A DNA stretch of 64,000 bases from positions 4,266,996 through 4,330,995 of the forward strand of contig CM035357.1 of NCBI GenBank assembly GCA_020137815.1. The letters run 5' to 3'. The stretch's first letter is position 1. The number at the start of each line of letters is the position of its first letter. This document shows, piece after piece, positions 1 through 13,400 of the stretch. This DNA comes from Hormiphora californensis (lineage: Eukaryota > Ctenophora > Tentaculata > Cydippida > Pleurobrachiidae). The notes under the pieces were generated by a model. That model saw only the letters and a program-made list of their open reading frames with translations, made no database searches and was not told where the DNA came from. The translations under genes and the position numbers were made by a program.

Positions 1-23
1 GCCTGAGTCTATGAACGATCTCT

Positions 24-50
24 ATCTCTCTCTCTCTCTCTCTCTCACCT

Positions 51-114
<64 letters not shown>
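24..114. repeat. (CT)n microsatellite
   Basis: A near-pure CT tract runs up to position 114. It lies about 190 bases upstream of the first recognised TBC exon, so it is probably intronic. The open frame through it is a product of the repeat, not a gene. Confidence 0.9.
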
Positions 115-118
<4 letters not shown>

Positions 119-307
119 GTCTCTCCCTTTTTCCGTTCCTCTGTCTCTTCTCTCGTCCTCCTATGTACCCTGGCATCCGCCCAACATTTTCAGACAGTGC
201 TGTCACTCCTTCTCTTTTCTACTTTCTTGGATTACCTCTTGGCTATCAAATTGGTTGGTGTGTATATAATGGTTGCCATGGTAACTAACAAAATGCAAAT
301 TATCCAG

Positions 308-731
308 GTCGATAGTTCGGTATGCCCTGACGCCCTGCACATAACTGCTAAAAACAAGATCACCTTCATGTTTGGTTCCGTACCACAGAGAGACTATCTC
401 TGCAGTAAAATCTCTGATTTTCTACACAACTCTATATCAAGAGATAACTCTAGCCCAACCCTAGAGCCGGCAAACTTCGAAAAACGAGGGCTACAGGTGA
501 ATCTCTATTTACAATAATCATTTTAGAATATTAACTACTCTTATAGCACTTAGCACTAGTAAACAGCTTGTTACACTCTGAGACGAAGAGAGAGATAGTA
601 ATTATCAACATATTTTTTGCAGAACCAGTTTGTTGAAATAATAAATCCACGGCAAGCTGTGAAGGAGCATCTTTGGCAGCTTCACTTTTCTGAATACGGT
701 CGGGGAGTCTGTATGTACCGAACAAAGAGGT

Positions 732-763
<32 letters not shown>

Positions 764-2154
764 CGGAGAGACAGAGAGACAGAGAGACAGAGAGACAGAG
801 AGACAGAGAGACAGAGACAGAGACAGAGACAGAGACAGAGACAGAGACAGAGACAGAGACAGAGATACTGATTGCATATTCCTGATACCACTACTTATTC
901 AGATTGCAGGAACTAATTTCCCACGGTATTCCTGATAAGCTGAGAGCAGAGATGTGGTTGATTCTCTCTGGGGCTGTTTTTGACGTTGAGAAAAATCGAT
1001 CAAAGTATACCGAACTAGTGTCCAGGATTGAAGAAGTATCACCCATTGTTGCAGATGAAATAGAGAGAGATTTACACAGGTAACTAGGGTAACCCTGGCC
1101 TATTCCAAACCCCCTCCCCGACCCCCATTCAACCACTTTCACGACTCTGGTCTCTGCTAACACCTCCCCGGTCCCCAAAGGATGCATTTGGGTATCTATA
1201 TAATTATTGTACAATGCAGTTTGATCACTACAGCTGTAGTGAGAGGATGTGTATTTCATTCTCCTCACACAATTTAAACGCACACAACTCACAGAGGAGC
1301 TGAGAGATGTGTACCCGCCCCTGCACACTTATAAACACACTGCAAATGGTGTGGCTGGAGTTATGTGTGTAGCGCGCTCCGACAACAATTTAGAATTAGA
1401 AGCGCAGAACGCGCGCGGGTAGAACATCGGGACTCGGAATGAAACTCTCTTATCTTGTTTATTTACACTTTCTTCTTCCTGGACTTGTCTCTCCAAACCG
1501 GGCCAATATTACAGTCTTGTTCAGGCTCGACCTAGTCATAGACCCAAGAGAAAGGGGGAGTCGGGAGACATCCTATTTGATCTGCCGAACCTTCTCTAGT
1601 GAACTAAAGTATTGAGTAAACAGTTTACTTAACACACACGTACTCAATGCTCAATGTGCGTGTGTGTTTACTCATTATCTTCCGGTGTTCCAACCCCCTC
1701 TACTAAACTAAATGATTGTTGATTCCCAGGTCGTTGCCGGAGCATCCTGCCTATCAATCTGAGAGAGGGATTGATGCTCTAAGGAGAGTTCTATCTGCCT
1801 ACGCCTTGTACAATTCTAACGTGGGATACTGCCAGGTGTGTGTTATTGTATTGCTGTTATCATTGGTTGGAACAATCCATCTTCCTCTGAGTTGTACCTT
1901 CCCGAGTCCCGTACCTCCCTGCCCTCCCTCCCTGTCCAAGCCACAATTTATGATTTACCCCTGCAAGATCCCTTCTTTTGCAATGTCCCTCTCTCTCCCT
2001 ATCAGGCAATGAATATGATAACCAGTCTCTTCCTACTGTATGCGTCAGAAGAAGAAAGTTTCTGGCTGCTTGTCGCTGTTGTAGAACGACTTCTACCAGA
2101 CTACTACAATAAAAAGGTAGACAGGGGGAGAGACAGACAAACAGACAGACAGAC

Positions 2155-2197
<43 letters not shown>

Positions 2198-5070
2198 TAG
2201 ACAGACAGAAACACGGACAGATGCAGGAACAATCTACCCAATTGTTTCAGGTCGTTGGAGCGATTGTAGACCAGAATGTGTTTGAGCTACTTCTAAAGGA
2301 AAATATACCTGAGTTACATCGTCACCTTTCAAAACTTGGGGTAATTAGCTAATTAATTGGCCAATTAATTAGCGAATTTATGTGCCGGTGTTCCCATCTG
2401 TTAATTAGCTACTAAAATGTTCCCCAAACTAGGTATTGAAGATGGTAACAATGAGCTGGTTTCTCACTCTCTATCTTTCTATCATTCCCTTCGCCTCAGC
2501 GATACACATTGTCGACTGCTTCTTTTATGAAGGTAATAAACTATGAAATACTGGTCCCTGATTGGCTGATAACCAGTCACGTGACCTAAATAACGAGTTC
2601 TGATTGGTTGTTTACTTGTTTCGGTCGGTTCCTGGTACCGGGTAATACCTACTGTAACTGAATAATTGTGTAACAGGGTAGTTGCTTACAATTGCGTAAT
2701 TGGGTAATTATTTAACTGGGTGACTATGTAAACAATTAATTCATTGTGTAGTTTTGTTCATTACATCTCTCTACCCTAGGTACTAAGTTCCTGTTCCAAG
2801 TGGCAATCCAGGTTCTATATCACAACCAGTCCCAGCTAATGTTGGTACAGGATGACGGAGAGGCAATGTCCCTTCTCAATGAATTTACCGAGAATGTATC
2901 GAACAAAGATTCTCCTTTTCAAACGGTATAACTTGGCGGACACAATGATTAACATCATCGTTCATAGTAAAAAATTGTGTAAAACAACATTGTTCGTATA
3001 ATAATTAACAAGTCTTTCACAAAAGTGAACTTCAAAACATCAACTATACGTTCCAGGTTATGAGCGGTGTGGCTACGGAGGTTCGAGTGCTAATATCCCA
3101 GAGTTATCGAAACTTTGGGCACATAACTATGTCCCATGTGGAAAATCTACGAAATAGTGAACGTCTTAGGGTAAATACACAGATCGTGTGGGTGCCTCCC
3201 CTTCCTACATATAATGCCCTCGTTTACCTACAGAAAATGTTAGAAAACTCCGTGACTAAGTAAACTCCCCCTTCATAGGTGGTACAATCGATAGAGGATC
3301 AAGACAAGAAGAGCGTGATGCGAAGTGTCAAAGGGATAACGTCTTTTAAACAACCAGAGATAGACTTCCTATACAGAAAGTTTCAGGTAGTTGCTATAAC
3401 GGTGGAATTGCTATGGTAACGGTGGTTGCTATGGTAACCCCATAATGCAGTGGTTGCTATGGTAACCCCAAAATGATTGATGCTATGGTAACCCCATGGT
3501 AACGCGGTGTCAGTCTCACCACCTCCCTCTTCTAACACTCCTTGCTCTCCCATTATTCAGGAATGCAGAAGGAAGATGTCACTTTGTTCGAGTAAAGTTA
3601 GTCACCTTTCCGGATCCTTTGTCATTGATGAATCCCAGTTTTGTGAACTGTTCTCTTTTGCCAGTCCCTGGGGTGTGGGTTGCCTGGCAACCGCCCTCGC
3701 TTCACGCATTTTCGTGGTATGTACCTGGCAACTAAATAATATCATACGTTTCTATAGTTGTTATCCTGCCTAGCAACTACCCTAGCAACTAACATATTAT
3801 ATTAACTACCCAAGCAACTACCCTAGCAACTACCCCCTAGCAACTACCCCTTAGCAACTACCCCCTAGCAACTAACCCTAGCAACTATCCCCTAGCAACC
3901 ACCCTAGCAACTACCCTAGCAACCCATTTCAGCTGCTGGACACCAATAAAGATGGACTTGTTGAGTTTCACGAGATGGTGTTCTGCTTTGATGTCATCTG
4001 CAATGGTTCCCTGTCACAACGCCTCAAACTATTCTACCTGATGCACCTTGATGACCGGGCACCAGTTGCTATGGCAACACCCTGTAGCATCACTAGGATG
4101 ACAGAGAAGAGGGGGAGCGATGGAAGTAGTGTGGGGTCATCTGATACTGGCTCAGGATTAGGTACTGTCTGATCTTTAGTTCTTAATTCGTGTGACCCAT
4201 GCTGCAGTAGTGACGATATAATACAGGATTGATGTGACAAGTCTGCCTAGTATCTTGTGCCAACCCCCCCCCCCCCAATATGACAATACTGCCTTGTTTC
4301 TAAATCATATTGTTTTGCAGTATCTCAGAGCTCCACCGATTCGGAGCCGGATCCTGCGGGTATGACGAGGGTATGGAAGTCTGTTGGAATACGGCGCTAC
4401 CCCCAAGTCGCATCCCCATTTTTAAACGTTATGGAGTCAACCACCCTACCAGACATTAAACAGGTAGCCATGGCTACGGTATCTAGATAACAATGGCTAC
4501 TGTGTTTAGGTAACCATGGTAACAGTGCAATTGTGCCCAGGTAACCATGGTAACCATGGTGATAGATATGGAAGTTCAGGATTTTAATCATTAATTAGTT
4601 AATTAATCAACTTGTCCCCCCTCTTAGAGACAATTTATCCAACTTTGGAAGAGCCTTTATGGGTTGTATTCCGATGATTATTCGAATGTGATTGAAGTTT
4701 ACAGCGCCATAGGTCGTCTGGGTGCCCTTCTAACCAAGGTAATTAGCAATCAACTAGTTAATATTGTTTAATTGATTAAATAGTTAGTCAATTAATTAAT
4801 TGTTGACAACTTTATAAAAAATATATCCTCATTCAGATTGGAGAGGGAAGGGAGAAGTTACCCGAAGATGAAGTTGGAGAGGAAGCGCTTCAAGTCACTG
4901 TAGATAATCTCTCCATTCACGACAACTCAAAACTCAGTTCCCTACCATCGCCCACCCAGGATCAGGAGTGGGAACTGCCTTTCAGAACTGTTTTTACTGC
5001 CTTTCAAACTGAGCAAAACATTTTAGAATTCTTCCAAAGAGTCACTCCCATTGACACGAGTCTGAGATAG
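308..5070 (+). CDS. TBC1D9: TBC1D8/TBC1D9-like Rab GTPase-activating protein, 3' part (15 exons)
   Basis: Exons read at 308-496, 623-729, 903-1079, 1730-1835, 2006-2116, 2251-2340, 2433-2532, 2780-2925, 3057-3170, 3279-3386, 3561-3716, 3933-4161, 4321-4463, 4628-4738 and 4837-5070 (TAG stop). All have GT..AG borders and matching phases, giving 706 residues. The 5' exons lie outside the window. Residues 1-98 look like the end of the second GRAM domain and the linker ([13 protein letters not shown]). The TBC domain follows, with both catalytic fingers: IERDLHR (arginine finger, residues about 152-158, split over two exons) and YCQ (glutamine finger, about 191-193). An EF-hand-type loop, [12 protein letters not shown], lies near residue 471. 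TBC1D8/9 proteins accelerate GTP hydrolysis by Rab proteins in membrane traffic; which Rab is used here cannot be told. TBC1D8 versus TBC1D9 is not resolved, because one ancestral gene is likely in basal animals. The C-terminal tail from 4321 on is poorly conserved. Confidence 0.93.
730..866. repeat. (GAGACA)n tract starting at a splice donor
   Basis: The donor of the TBC exon ending at 729 (AG|gtgagag) runs directly into a GA/CAGAGA-rich tract that fills most of the 173-base intron. The frames read through it are repeat artefacts. Confidence 0.85.
2117..2219. repeat. (GACA)n microsatellite in TBC intron
   Basis: Tetranucleotide gaca/gata repeat filling most of the intron between the TBC exons ending at 2116 and starting at 2251. 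Confidence 0.9.
2550..2633 (-). mobile_element. ~105-bp MITE (AGGAACCGACCGA family), copy in TBC intron
   Basis: Inverted copy of the family also found at 8383-8489, 10754-10860 and 59625-59729. Shared core: ctggttatcagccaatcagg, ending in tcggtcggttcct. This copy lacks its far end. Confidence 0.75.
3408..3503. promoter_or_regulatory. Cluster of X-box-like (RFX-type) palindromes in a TBC intron
   Basis: The 14-mer GTTGCTATGGTAAC occurs exactly at 3425-3438 and 3453-3466, with near copies at 3407-3420 and 3478-3492. It matches the inverted-repeat X-box form bound by RFX factors (GTNNCC/T AT G/A GNAAC). Related sites lie at 272-286 (GTTGCCATGGTAAC), in coding sequence at 4065-4078 (GTTGCTATGGCAAC) and at 4546-4558. 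The tandem spacing also fits a plain minisatellite, so regulatory function is inference. Confidence 0.35.
3765..3926. repeat. Tandem CTAGCAACTACCC repeat in TBC intron
   Basis: About 11-13-base units (ctagcaactaccc and variants) fill the intron up to the acceptor at 3932. Each unit carries a half X-box (GCAAC), so it may share its origin with the palindromes at 3.4 kb. Confidence 0.85.
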
Positions 5071-5232
5071 TACATATTATACATTGAGTGTGGGTATTTG
5101 TTAGCATGTGATTTTGTGTGAGTGTTTCTGAATAATAATATACCGTGTAGTTTGGTAACAGTAACCCGGGCTCCAGTGACCAGCTCCCTTGCCAGCGCGC
5201 GAGGGGTTATTTTGAAACCAACTGTGTAACAT

Positions 5233-5301
5233 CTTTCTGGCGACGCCGACCCGTTCTGAGCGCACTGTCGAATCAAAACGGGGTCTGGCGGCGCCAGAAA
5301 G
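5233..5301. mobile_element. GC-rich hairpin element (CTGTCTGGCGCCGC family), copy 1
   Basis: Imperfect palindrome beginning ctttctggcgacgccgaccc, with a middle of tctgagcgcactgtcgaatc and ending ggtctggcggcgccagaaag. Other copies lie at 6217-6301, 6512-6582, 6951-7006, 18338-18414 and 41219-41287. Partial copies lie at 46934-46989, 50858-50900 and 51341-51401. Confidence 0.75.
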
Positions 5302-5445
5302 TGTAGCATCAAGAGGACAAGAGTTGTTGTGTAGTATCAAGAGTTGTTGTTACTCAACAAATCAAGAGGTTGATAACAGCTTGTGCAGACCCCACCAGCT
5401 GTTGAATATCCTACTGGTGGAGTCCATGTAGCCTCCAGGCCAGTA

Positions 5446-5546
5446 CAGTCGGACCCCGATTTACCGGGCAAACCTTGTTGAGTGAGGGGTGCAAGGAAAG
5501 GGAAACCCTTTTCCCCTGAGCAACTCGGTAAATCGGGGTCCGACTG
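5446..5546. mobile_element. pogo/Tigger-like MITE, TA-flanked
   Basis: The 101-bp element begins CAGTCGGACCCCGATTTACC and ends with its reverse complement. TA lies on both sides (5444-5445, 5547-5548). A TA target and a CAGT..-type end fit the pogo/Tigger branch of Tc1/mariner. Shorter relatives lie at 28967-29034, 49256-49313 and 59349-59415, and a right end only at 39904-39928. Confidence 0.8.
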
Positions 5547-6216
5547 TATCAAGCGATGAACTATGAAGTTGAAATATGAACTATATCGTGAAAAGAGCCA
5601 CTGTATACACTGTCTAGTACAATGAACTGTTTAATTCATTAAGTTAATTAATTATCGATATTGTGTGAAGAATTTTTATCTCGTATGTGTGTGTTACATG
5701 TGGCAATCACCTCGTTGTTTTCAATTCCGAAATCAAGCTTGTTTCAATTTGACTGTGAGGGTCAAAAAGGAGCCCGGTGAATCAATGATTGGCGCCGAGA
5801 TTAACGTTGGTAGCTGCCAACGACGTCGGAGAAGGGGATTGCACAATGTGCGGAGCTAAAAAGCACATTCTCGGCGTGAATCTAGTTATTTACCGTGTTT
5901 TTACAAAAAAGTTCACTCAAATTCAGCTGCTTTGGAATGAAAAATGCACGGCTTTTGTGAAAACGCGGCAAATACCTGGATTAGACTTAGCCAGCTGTCA
6001 ATCAAGAATTCACCGGGCTAATTTTGATGGCGGCCGGATTGGGCACCGGCACGTTGTGGCCCCTGTTCCGGTTCGAGGCCATAGAATTTCTATTAGAAAC
6101 ACTGTCAGGCCAATGCTCTGACAGTAGAAACATGCACATGCCCCTAATTCATTCACCGTCGCGGCACCTGTTCCGGTTCGCGCCGGACCCAGGACGGTAA
6201 ATAATTTAGGGGCAGA

Positions 6217-6301
6217 CTGTCTGGCGCCGCGACCCATCTGAGCGCACTGTCGCACGCTCAGATTAGAGAGAATCAAATTGGGGTCTGGCGCCGCCAGACA
6301 G
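6217..6301. mobile_element. GC-rich hairpin element, copy 2
   Basis: Runs from ctgtctggcgccgcgaccca to tctggcgccgccagacag, the best-preserved palindrome of the family. Confidence 0.75.
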
Positions 6302-6511
6302 GGGGCAGACGTGTTTTTCCGCGGACAGAGTTCACTGTCCCCCTCTCCATTTAACCCTCATTGTCACAAATTGTGACAGTGTGACACTGACAATGGGGGG
6401 GTTGATTGAGGAGGGGGACAGTGAACTCGTACAATGATTGTGATGCTTCACCGTTCATCAGATCGGGGAGACCTGCTGGTCACTTTCTGACGTCACCGAC
6501 CCAATCTAAGC

Positions 6512-6582
6512 CTGTATGGCGGCGCCATACCCCATTTGATTCTCAACGACAGTGCGCTCAGATGGGTCGCGGCGCCAGACAG
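6512..6582. mobile_element. GC-rich hairpin element, copy 3 (inverted)
   Basis: Runs from ctgtatggcggcgccatacc to gtcgcggcgccagacag; opposite orientation to copy 2. Confidence 0.7.
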
Positions 6583-7445
6583 ATCTGAGCGCACCGTTTT
6601 GAGACTCTCAACGAGAGTATGTAATTGAAAAGTGAAAACGCATTAATTCAAAATCAAATTAGAAATGTATTTATAATTATTGGCATGGGGTGTCAGTTGT
6701 TCAATATCGGATTCATACAAGTTGAAAGACTACCTATTTAGCTCTATAATTATAATAACCTCAGATTTCAGGGTGACAGCGCTCAGTGTGATTCACAGCC
6801 ACTGAGAAACAAGCCGTCGCCCGTCGTCCACTCGTTCAGGCAAGACTGTTTGAGTGTTTGAGTAACAATTATAATATTGTTCATAATTCATCAACTTGAT
6901 CATGATGATTGATGAAACTTCACTACTTTTCCCACAAACTGAAGCAAAAACCTGTCCGACCAGATTCGAGTGCACTGTCAAAGCATGGTCTGGCGCCGCT
7001 AGACAGAGCAGAACCGTTTAATTTAAACATAATCGTACATTCGGACATGATAAATTAGCTAAAATTAAATCTTGAAGATATCAAATTATCAAGAGTCCAG
7101 AGTTTTTAGCCAAAATGTCCGAGATGTTATAAAACAAAGTCCTCACTTCTCTCACCGCATGGTGCACCTCCTCTCAGAAGACCTAGCCTCTCTTAGTCTC
7201 AGGACACAGAAGATGCTACTAGCTAGCCATGTTGGTTAAATCCCCTTCAAACTCGAATACTATCGTTTACTGAGGAAAGTGTTAGAAATTAAAAAAACAA
7301 TTTCCTTTAATCGTTTTACAGTGGCAAAATTCAGGAAGTGCACAATGCAGCTTCAATCTGTTTCGGCGGCACCGACCCTTATATTTTAATTTTGGCTTGT
7401 TGAGTAAGGGATTGAGTAAGGGGTTCTTTTTTTGTAAGTTGGTCC

Positions 7446-10400
7446 CTACAGATACTCAACAAGTTTTGGTGATGTGCTCAGAATCAGATTAGGTCGGCAG
7501 AATATATAGCAGATACCTGGATTTGAATTAGCGGCTACACAAGGCTGCTGCTGCTGCGGTACTGGTAGTGGCACAGTGTTAGTTCTCTTCAGGGGATTGG
7601 TGTTGTCATGGTGCCTTCTGTTGTTGTCATGGGTACCATGATGCGAGGCTGACCTTTTGCAGGGTGCTTTTAGCGACATTGATGGGGTATGCTTTAACAG
7701 GGTCTGAAACACAAACACAATGTTGAAATTTACACATGTTAGAATTTAGTAATTTACAGTTACACACATGCTAGTATTCTGATTCACACATGTTAGAATA
7801 ATGTGATAGTTCTGTCTCAATCAGTTTCCACGGAGTTATAATTAGAGCAAGTGTACAATTATAATTGTCAGTGTCACACATATAAAACACATAAACAATA
7901 CCCACACAACATAAAGGCACAAAAAGTATCCCATTTTGTTTGGCACAGGTACTGTAACATGTTACCTGCTATAACAGGCAGCAGTACAGTGTACACAACA
8001 GTCTACTTACAGTTGTCCAGTACTGTGTATAACACTTTACTATGTATAACACAACACTCTACTTACAGTTATACAGTTAAAAGTAGAAATGGTCCCTACA
8101 CTCACTCAGTCGTACCAGGGACAGTTCTGTCTGTGTGTGTTTAGTGGTTTCAGAGCTGGAACAGTTGAACTGTTGAATTGTTCAACAGTTCGAAGTCTGT
8201 GTGTGTTTACTATATCTTAGCAGTCTCTATCAGGTCAAGAGCAGTCTAAGTGTTCAATGTCAAGTTTGTCACATATATGGTACAAGGGATTAAAGGAAGG
8301 TTTCATTTCAAATCGTTTCATGCAATATATGAACTAAGCTGGTCAGATCAGGTTGAATTGTTCATTTGGCAGGTTGTACCTGAGGAACCGACCGACACAA
8401 GTAAACAATCAATCAGAACTCGTTATTTAGGTCTCGTGACTGGTTATCAGCCAATCAGGGACCAGTATTTCCTGATTCGGTCGGTTCCTGATACATGGTG
8501 TCATCTGTTGTACCTGTATTTCAGATTCTCGTCGGTTGACAGTTGCCAGGGAGTCCCACTCTCTCGACACAGCCGTGTTAGTGATGGCCTCCTTGGGCTG
8601 GTACCGCAACTGGTATGCCTGCAATATAATGGGGGTAAATAATGACAGTACCCTTCGGCCTTCATGGTTATGCCTGTAATATGAAGGGGGTAGAGAGAGT
8701 GCATTTGAACCCCCACCCTTCCGAACGAGGGTAATCAAATTCACAGGAGTGGTACACCCAATTACAGTACTGCCAATTGGGTCGAAAGTGTTACCTTGGG
8801 TAAGAAGACAAGACATATGGTTACAGTAGTTGTAAAGAGTATTCCAGCAGCTTGGACCCCGAATTCAAGGGCCGGTTCCGAGTCTAGGAACATTACCACG
8901 GGTCCTATTATTGCTGCCACAACCAGGATTGTGTAGATTGATATACCTTGCAGGAGGAGTAGGAATTAATTGAGTACATGCCGAGGGAACAATGAGTCGG
9001 CTAATCTTTTCTAATTCTGTGTCGGTCCACTCTCACTTTAAGGGTACACCGAGGGAATTTGTTTCGAGTGCAGGGCAATCTCTCATCCGCACCGTAGGGT
9101 TGTAGACCATGATTCGTGCATATTTGAGGTCCCCTAGGTATGGTCTACAACCCTATTTTTCCTCAAAGAATAAACTAAACCTACCAATATATTTGCTGTC
9201 ATTTAGGGCGGGTATGGAAATGTTTCGAGATTGAAATGCCAGGAATGCTCCAAATATTAACAACACTGCCTGGAATTAAATAAGTTTTTACTGGGGGTGA
9301 TATTATTGCATGGTATAATAAGCTGTCAGTTGTTCTAATGTTGGGGTTGTTTTATCTGAATGATGTTATAATTTGAGTATCGAAATGTTTTTCTAATCCA
9401 CTAATTTAATTAATTAATCAATAATTTAATTAATAATTTAATGCAGTGCATACTACCTTTTAAATAGAACTGAAACAAAGACACATACCTTGTAAATAAG
9501 GGCAGCAGTAATCGCCCAGGGATCCACAGAGCCCCCGTTCTCAATTTGGCAAACAAGCTCTCCAAGCTCATCGGGGGTGTCGTCTAGTAGAGCTCCATGT
9601 CCACGTGTCTACAGGGATTGGTGTTGTTAGAGGGAGAGTGAATGAGTGGGGTAGTGGGGGGTGTGGGGTAGAGGGGTATAGCGGGGGTGTCATCTAGTAG
9701 AGCTCTACGTGTCTAGGCCCCAGTTAGAGATTCGACTACTGGAGCCAGTTTCTTAATGCCAGAGATTCACTGCAGAGAGGGAGGGTGAGTGGGGGTAGCG
9801 GGGGAGGTTCCAGAGATGGTGGGGGTCGTGGGGGTGTCACTAATTAATTAAGTTACTAATTACCGTGTTGGTTGAAAATGAGAGTGTCCTGAAGGTCCAT
9901 TTGTAGCGATTTAGAAACTCGTTGAGGCCCAGCAAGATCACATCTACAGATACTAACCCAGCTATCAACGCCACCAACTTTAGATCGGACAGAATCTGAG
10001 AAGGGGAGTTATTCAGAAAAATGAAAAGAAAATCGATGCATAATCCCCTTTAGAGCGTTTTGAGAACGTGTGTTATCATGAAATTTTCAATTAAGAAATA
10101 GACTCACTATGTGTCTTGGTTTTTTGGATGTAAAGATAGCGTACACTCGCCAAGTTTTGGCAAAGAGAGCTCCAAATGTTATCGTGAATCCCAAACAGAG
10201 AAACCAGGATCGTATCTGAACCTGGGAAATTAAATTAATTAAAAATAATTAATTAAGGTCACCGGTCAGTATAGTTTTGGTCGGCGGCTCTTACCCGTTC
10301 AACAGGAATTCAATACAAAATATCTAAAAATAGGTTGTACTTAAAGTCATCCTACACCCTACATCCTACCAGGTACACAGAGCAGCTCAAGGCAGAGCAT

Positions 10401-13400
10401 CTAAATGTACTTACAGAGCATCTAAATGTACTTACAGAACAGATTTTAATAACAAAAGTTGCCGAGGAAGAGAGAGTGTAGCCACAACCCCAGTCATTAG
10501 CGCTGATAAGGGCACCCACGCGTACAGAAAAAGTGATCCCAGTAGGATGATGTTGTTAATATGGGGGGAGGACATTTTTATAACCCTGAGGGGAAGTGGA
10601 GGATTAGCAAGAAAGGTAGGGGATAACAAAAAATGAAACTGTTATTTAGTATCAGGAGGGTCTGGTTTAAATCAAGAAATATTTTACTTTATGGGTCCAT
10701 CCGAAAAAAAGTTCCCTAGGGTATATAACTTTTTTTTCGGGAGAGAGGACAGCAGGAACCTACAGACACAAGTAAACAACCAATCAGAACTCGCTATTTA
10801 GGTCACGTGACTGGTTATCAGCCAATCAGGGACCAGTATTTTCTGATTCGGTCGGTTCCTAGAGGACAACATTTCATACCTTTTCTTCATGAAAACAACG
10901 TTGAAGATAAAGAAAACTACAGTAAGTATCACTCCAAGTATTGATGTGATTGTGCAGAATATAATGGAGCTCATTGGTATGCCAACTATCTTTTTATCCG
11001 TTATCTGGGGACTATCAACAGGACAGTGACACGATCCATCTGTAGTAGGGGAGAGATAGGGAGCAGTTTAGTTGGGGAAGACAGCTAGAGAGAGTGCATG
11101 GTTTAGTTGGGGAAGTGAGGGTGAAATGGACACAATCACCAGTCATGACAATCAGAAGACCGGTATCAGTAATGAAACGCCGAAACCTAATGTCCCATGC
11201 AATGAGAGTGGTCATCCGACATAATTGTCACAGCTCGACGAGAAATTCGACGTGAATCTCGACCTGGAATGAGGCGCGCATTCGTAGTGAGAGAGACACA
11301 AAGACTAGCGCGAGAGAAGAGTTGAAGCGCGACATCATTTTCTTACTGCGGCACATCTCTCTGATGCGCGCCTCATTCCAGGTCGAGATTCACGTCGAAT
11401 TTCACGTCGGAATATGTCGGAGGACCACTGTGAGACATATATACCCACCCTTCTTGCAGGAATAAGACTTGTTTGCGAAGATGGATGTCTCCCAAAGAAA
11501 GGGGAGTTGACAGTCGGATCGATCAACGTCGTACTGACAGACATCAACTAACTCATAGTCTGAAGATATATTGGTGATTATAGATTCACACTGAAATTCA
11601 GGTCCAATTATTTTGGGATATGATTGATGGATATATGTACCCACTTCTGGGGTACGATATTATCATGCAGCATATGAATCTATGATTAATGTCAAAAAAC
11701 ATGATTGATATGATCATGATTAAAAAACCTATACCCATGGTTGCCGAGTTAGACTTTAGATTTTATAAAATAAAAAAAAGAGTTTGAACAAAACAAACCC
11801 ATGGTGGAGGAGTTGACGTTGTGTATAATTTGAAGCTGTTGAATCAGAGCACGGAACCCGCTCCTACACGTGGAATCATCTGAATTGTCAAACTCTATCC
11901 GACCCTGTAGAACACATATTATTGGTTACTAATCAGGTTAGAGCCGGTTACGAGCCTGCCTGAGGATCATTATTGGAAGAGAGATTTGTTTGTGAATGAT
12001 GTATAAGTTGGTAACAAAATAAGGAAAGAGAGGAGTTTAGTAAGACTAATAATATTAGTTTTTATCTCACCGATGCGCCACCAAATGTCAGCTCCTTAGT
12101 AACTTGGACGAGGTGGGAGGACATGTTGCCCTGTCTCTCTAACAACCCCTTTAGAAGGTACTCCCTCGTATCAACACTGTTCTCCTCGCTCAAATCAACC
12201 AATCCTGTAATGATAATGGGTTGGTGGAGAACTCTGCACTGTTCGGACGTCTGGTGAAGTTAAAGTATAATCAATTATGTAATTGATTAGCTAAATATGC
12301 TAGCAATTAATTAAGTGTTGTTAGTTAAATATCCTATCGATTAACTCAATTTTGTTAGCTAATATATTAATTGTACCCGTTGTGTAGTTAAAATGATATA
12401 GGAACTGGTGAAGGCCCATAGCGAGGGTCCAAACTGAATCATACATGAGACTACCCGCTTTTTCCTCCTTTGCACAGCTACAGTTATCCTGGGATGGGCG
12501 ATTAACTAGTTGATAATTGGGTCAATGGTTCATACCCATGCTGTATACTGAAATCACAGCTATGCCACAAAAAATTGAAACCAAGAAATCACTACCTACT
12601 GTAAATGCGCCTAACAGATTTGGTAGAAATTACTCCAACTCTCTCCCTAGCATATATCCCTATAGGGACTGACAATGTGTATTATAATATAGATAACCCC
12701 GGTTAGTAGAGGGATGAAATCTGATATACCAGCCTATTAGGCTGGTATATCAATACGATATCCACGAGGAACGGAGTGACGAGGGGAATATCGTGTGATA
12801 ATCCCCGTAGGGGATTATCAAATTTCATCACTTTACTAGCCGTGGTTATTTCTTATAAAACGACCCCGGGAATTATGAAAGGTGTGAAAACAGAGGGAGG
12901 GAATTATTTGATATACCACAGTAGACTGCGGGAAATATCAGCAGGGGGGGTGGTTTATAAGACGTCCCATCCCCCCTAATTCCTAACATACCCTCCACAG
13001 TCCACACATAAATTCTACTAGAAGGACTGAGTTGGGTGAAACAAACCTACCCTCCATTCCTCGTTGTAGAGTGTGTTGTAAGAGTCCCATGTCTCGTTAA
13101 ACGTGTACCCGTTGTCCAGATATGCCTCCGTTGTGTTCCATTGAAAATGGGCCGTCACATACCTGGATATATGGAGGGATAAGGATATATGGATATGGAT
13201 ATGGATTGGAGGTTGGATCCATTGCAACCTATTCTCGCTCCGCGAGTAATACTGGGTGTTCATTTTTGATCTTTACAAGCGTTGGCCTTTACCCAGAAAA
13301 AAGTTGACAAGATCAGGTCATGAAACTTCATACTTGGACTATTATATACCCTCATTCAAGGTTCCTGGGGGTTTTGGAGCTTCAGGACCCTGGGAAGTGT

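Larger units (their letters stand above)
5071..7445. other. Intergenic region between convergent TBC and GABA-B-like genes
   Basis: No supported gene. It holds the TBC 3' flank, a pogo/Tigger-like MITE (5446-5546) and four copies of a GC-rich hairpin family (5233-5301, 6217-6301, 6512-6582, 6951-7006). Two inverted stretches also flank a block of identical GTTCCGGTTCG sequence at 6064-6180. Short open frames here cross these hairpins and do not look like proteins. Confidence 0.7.
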
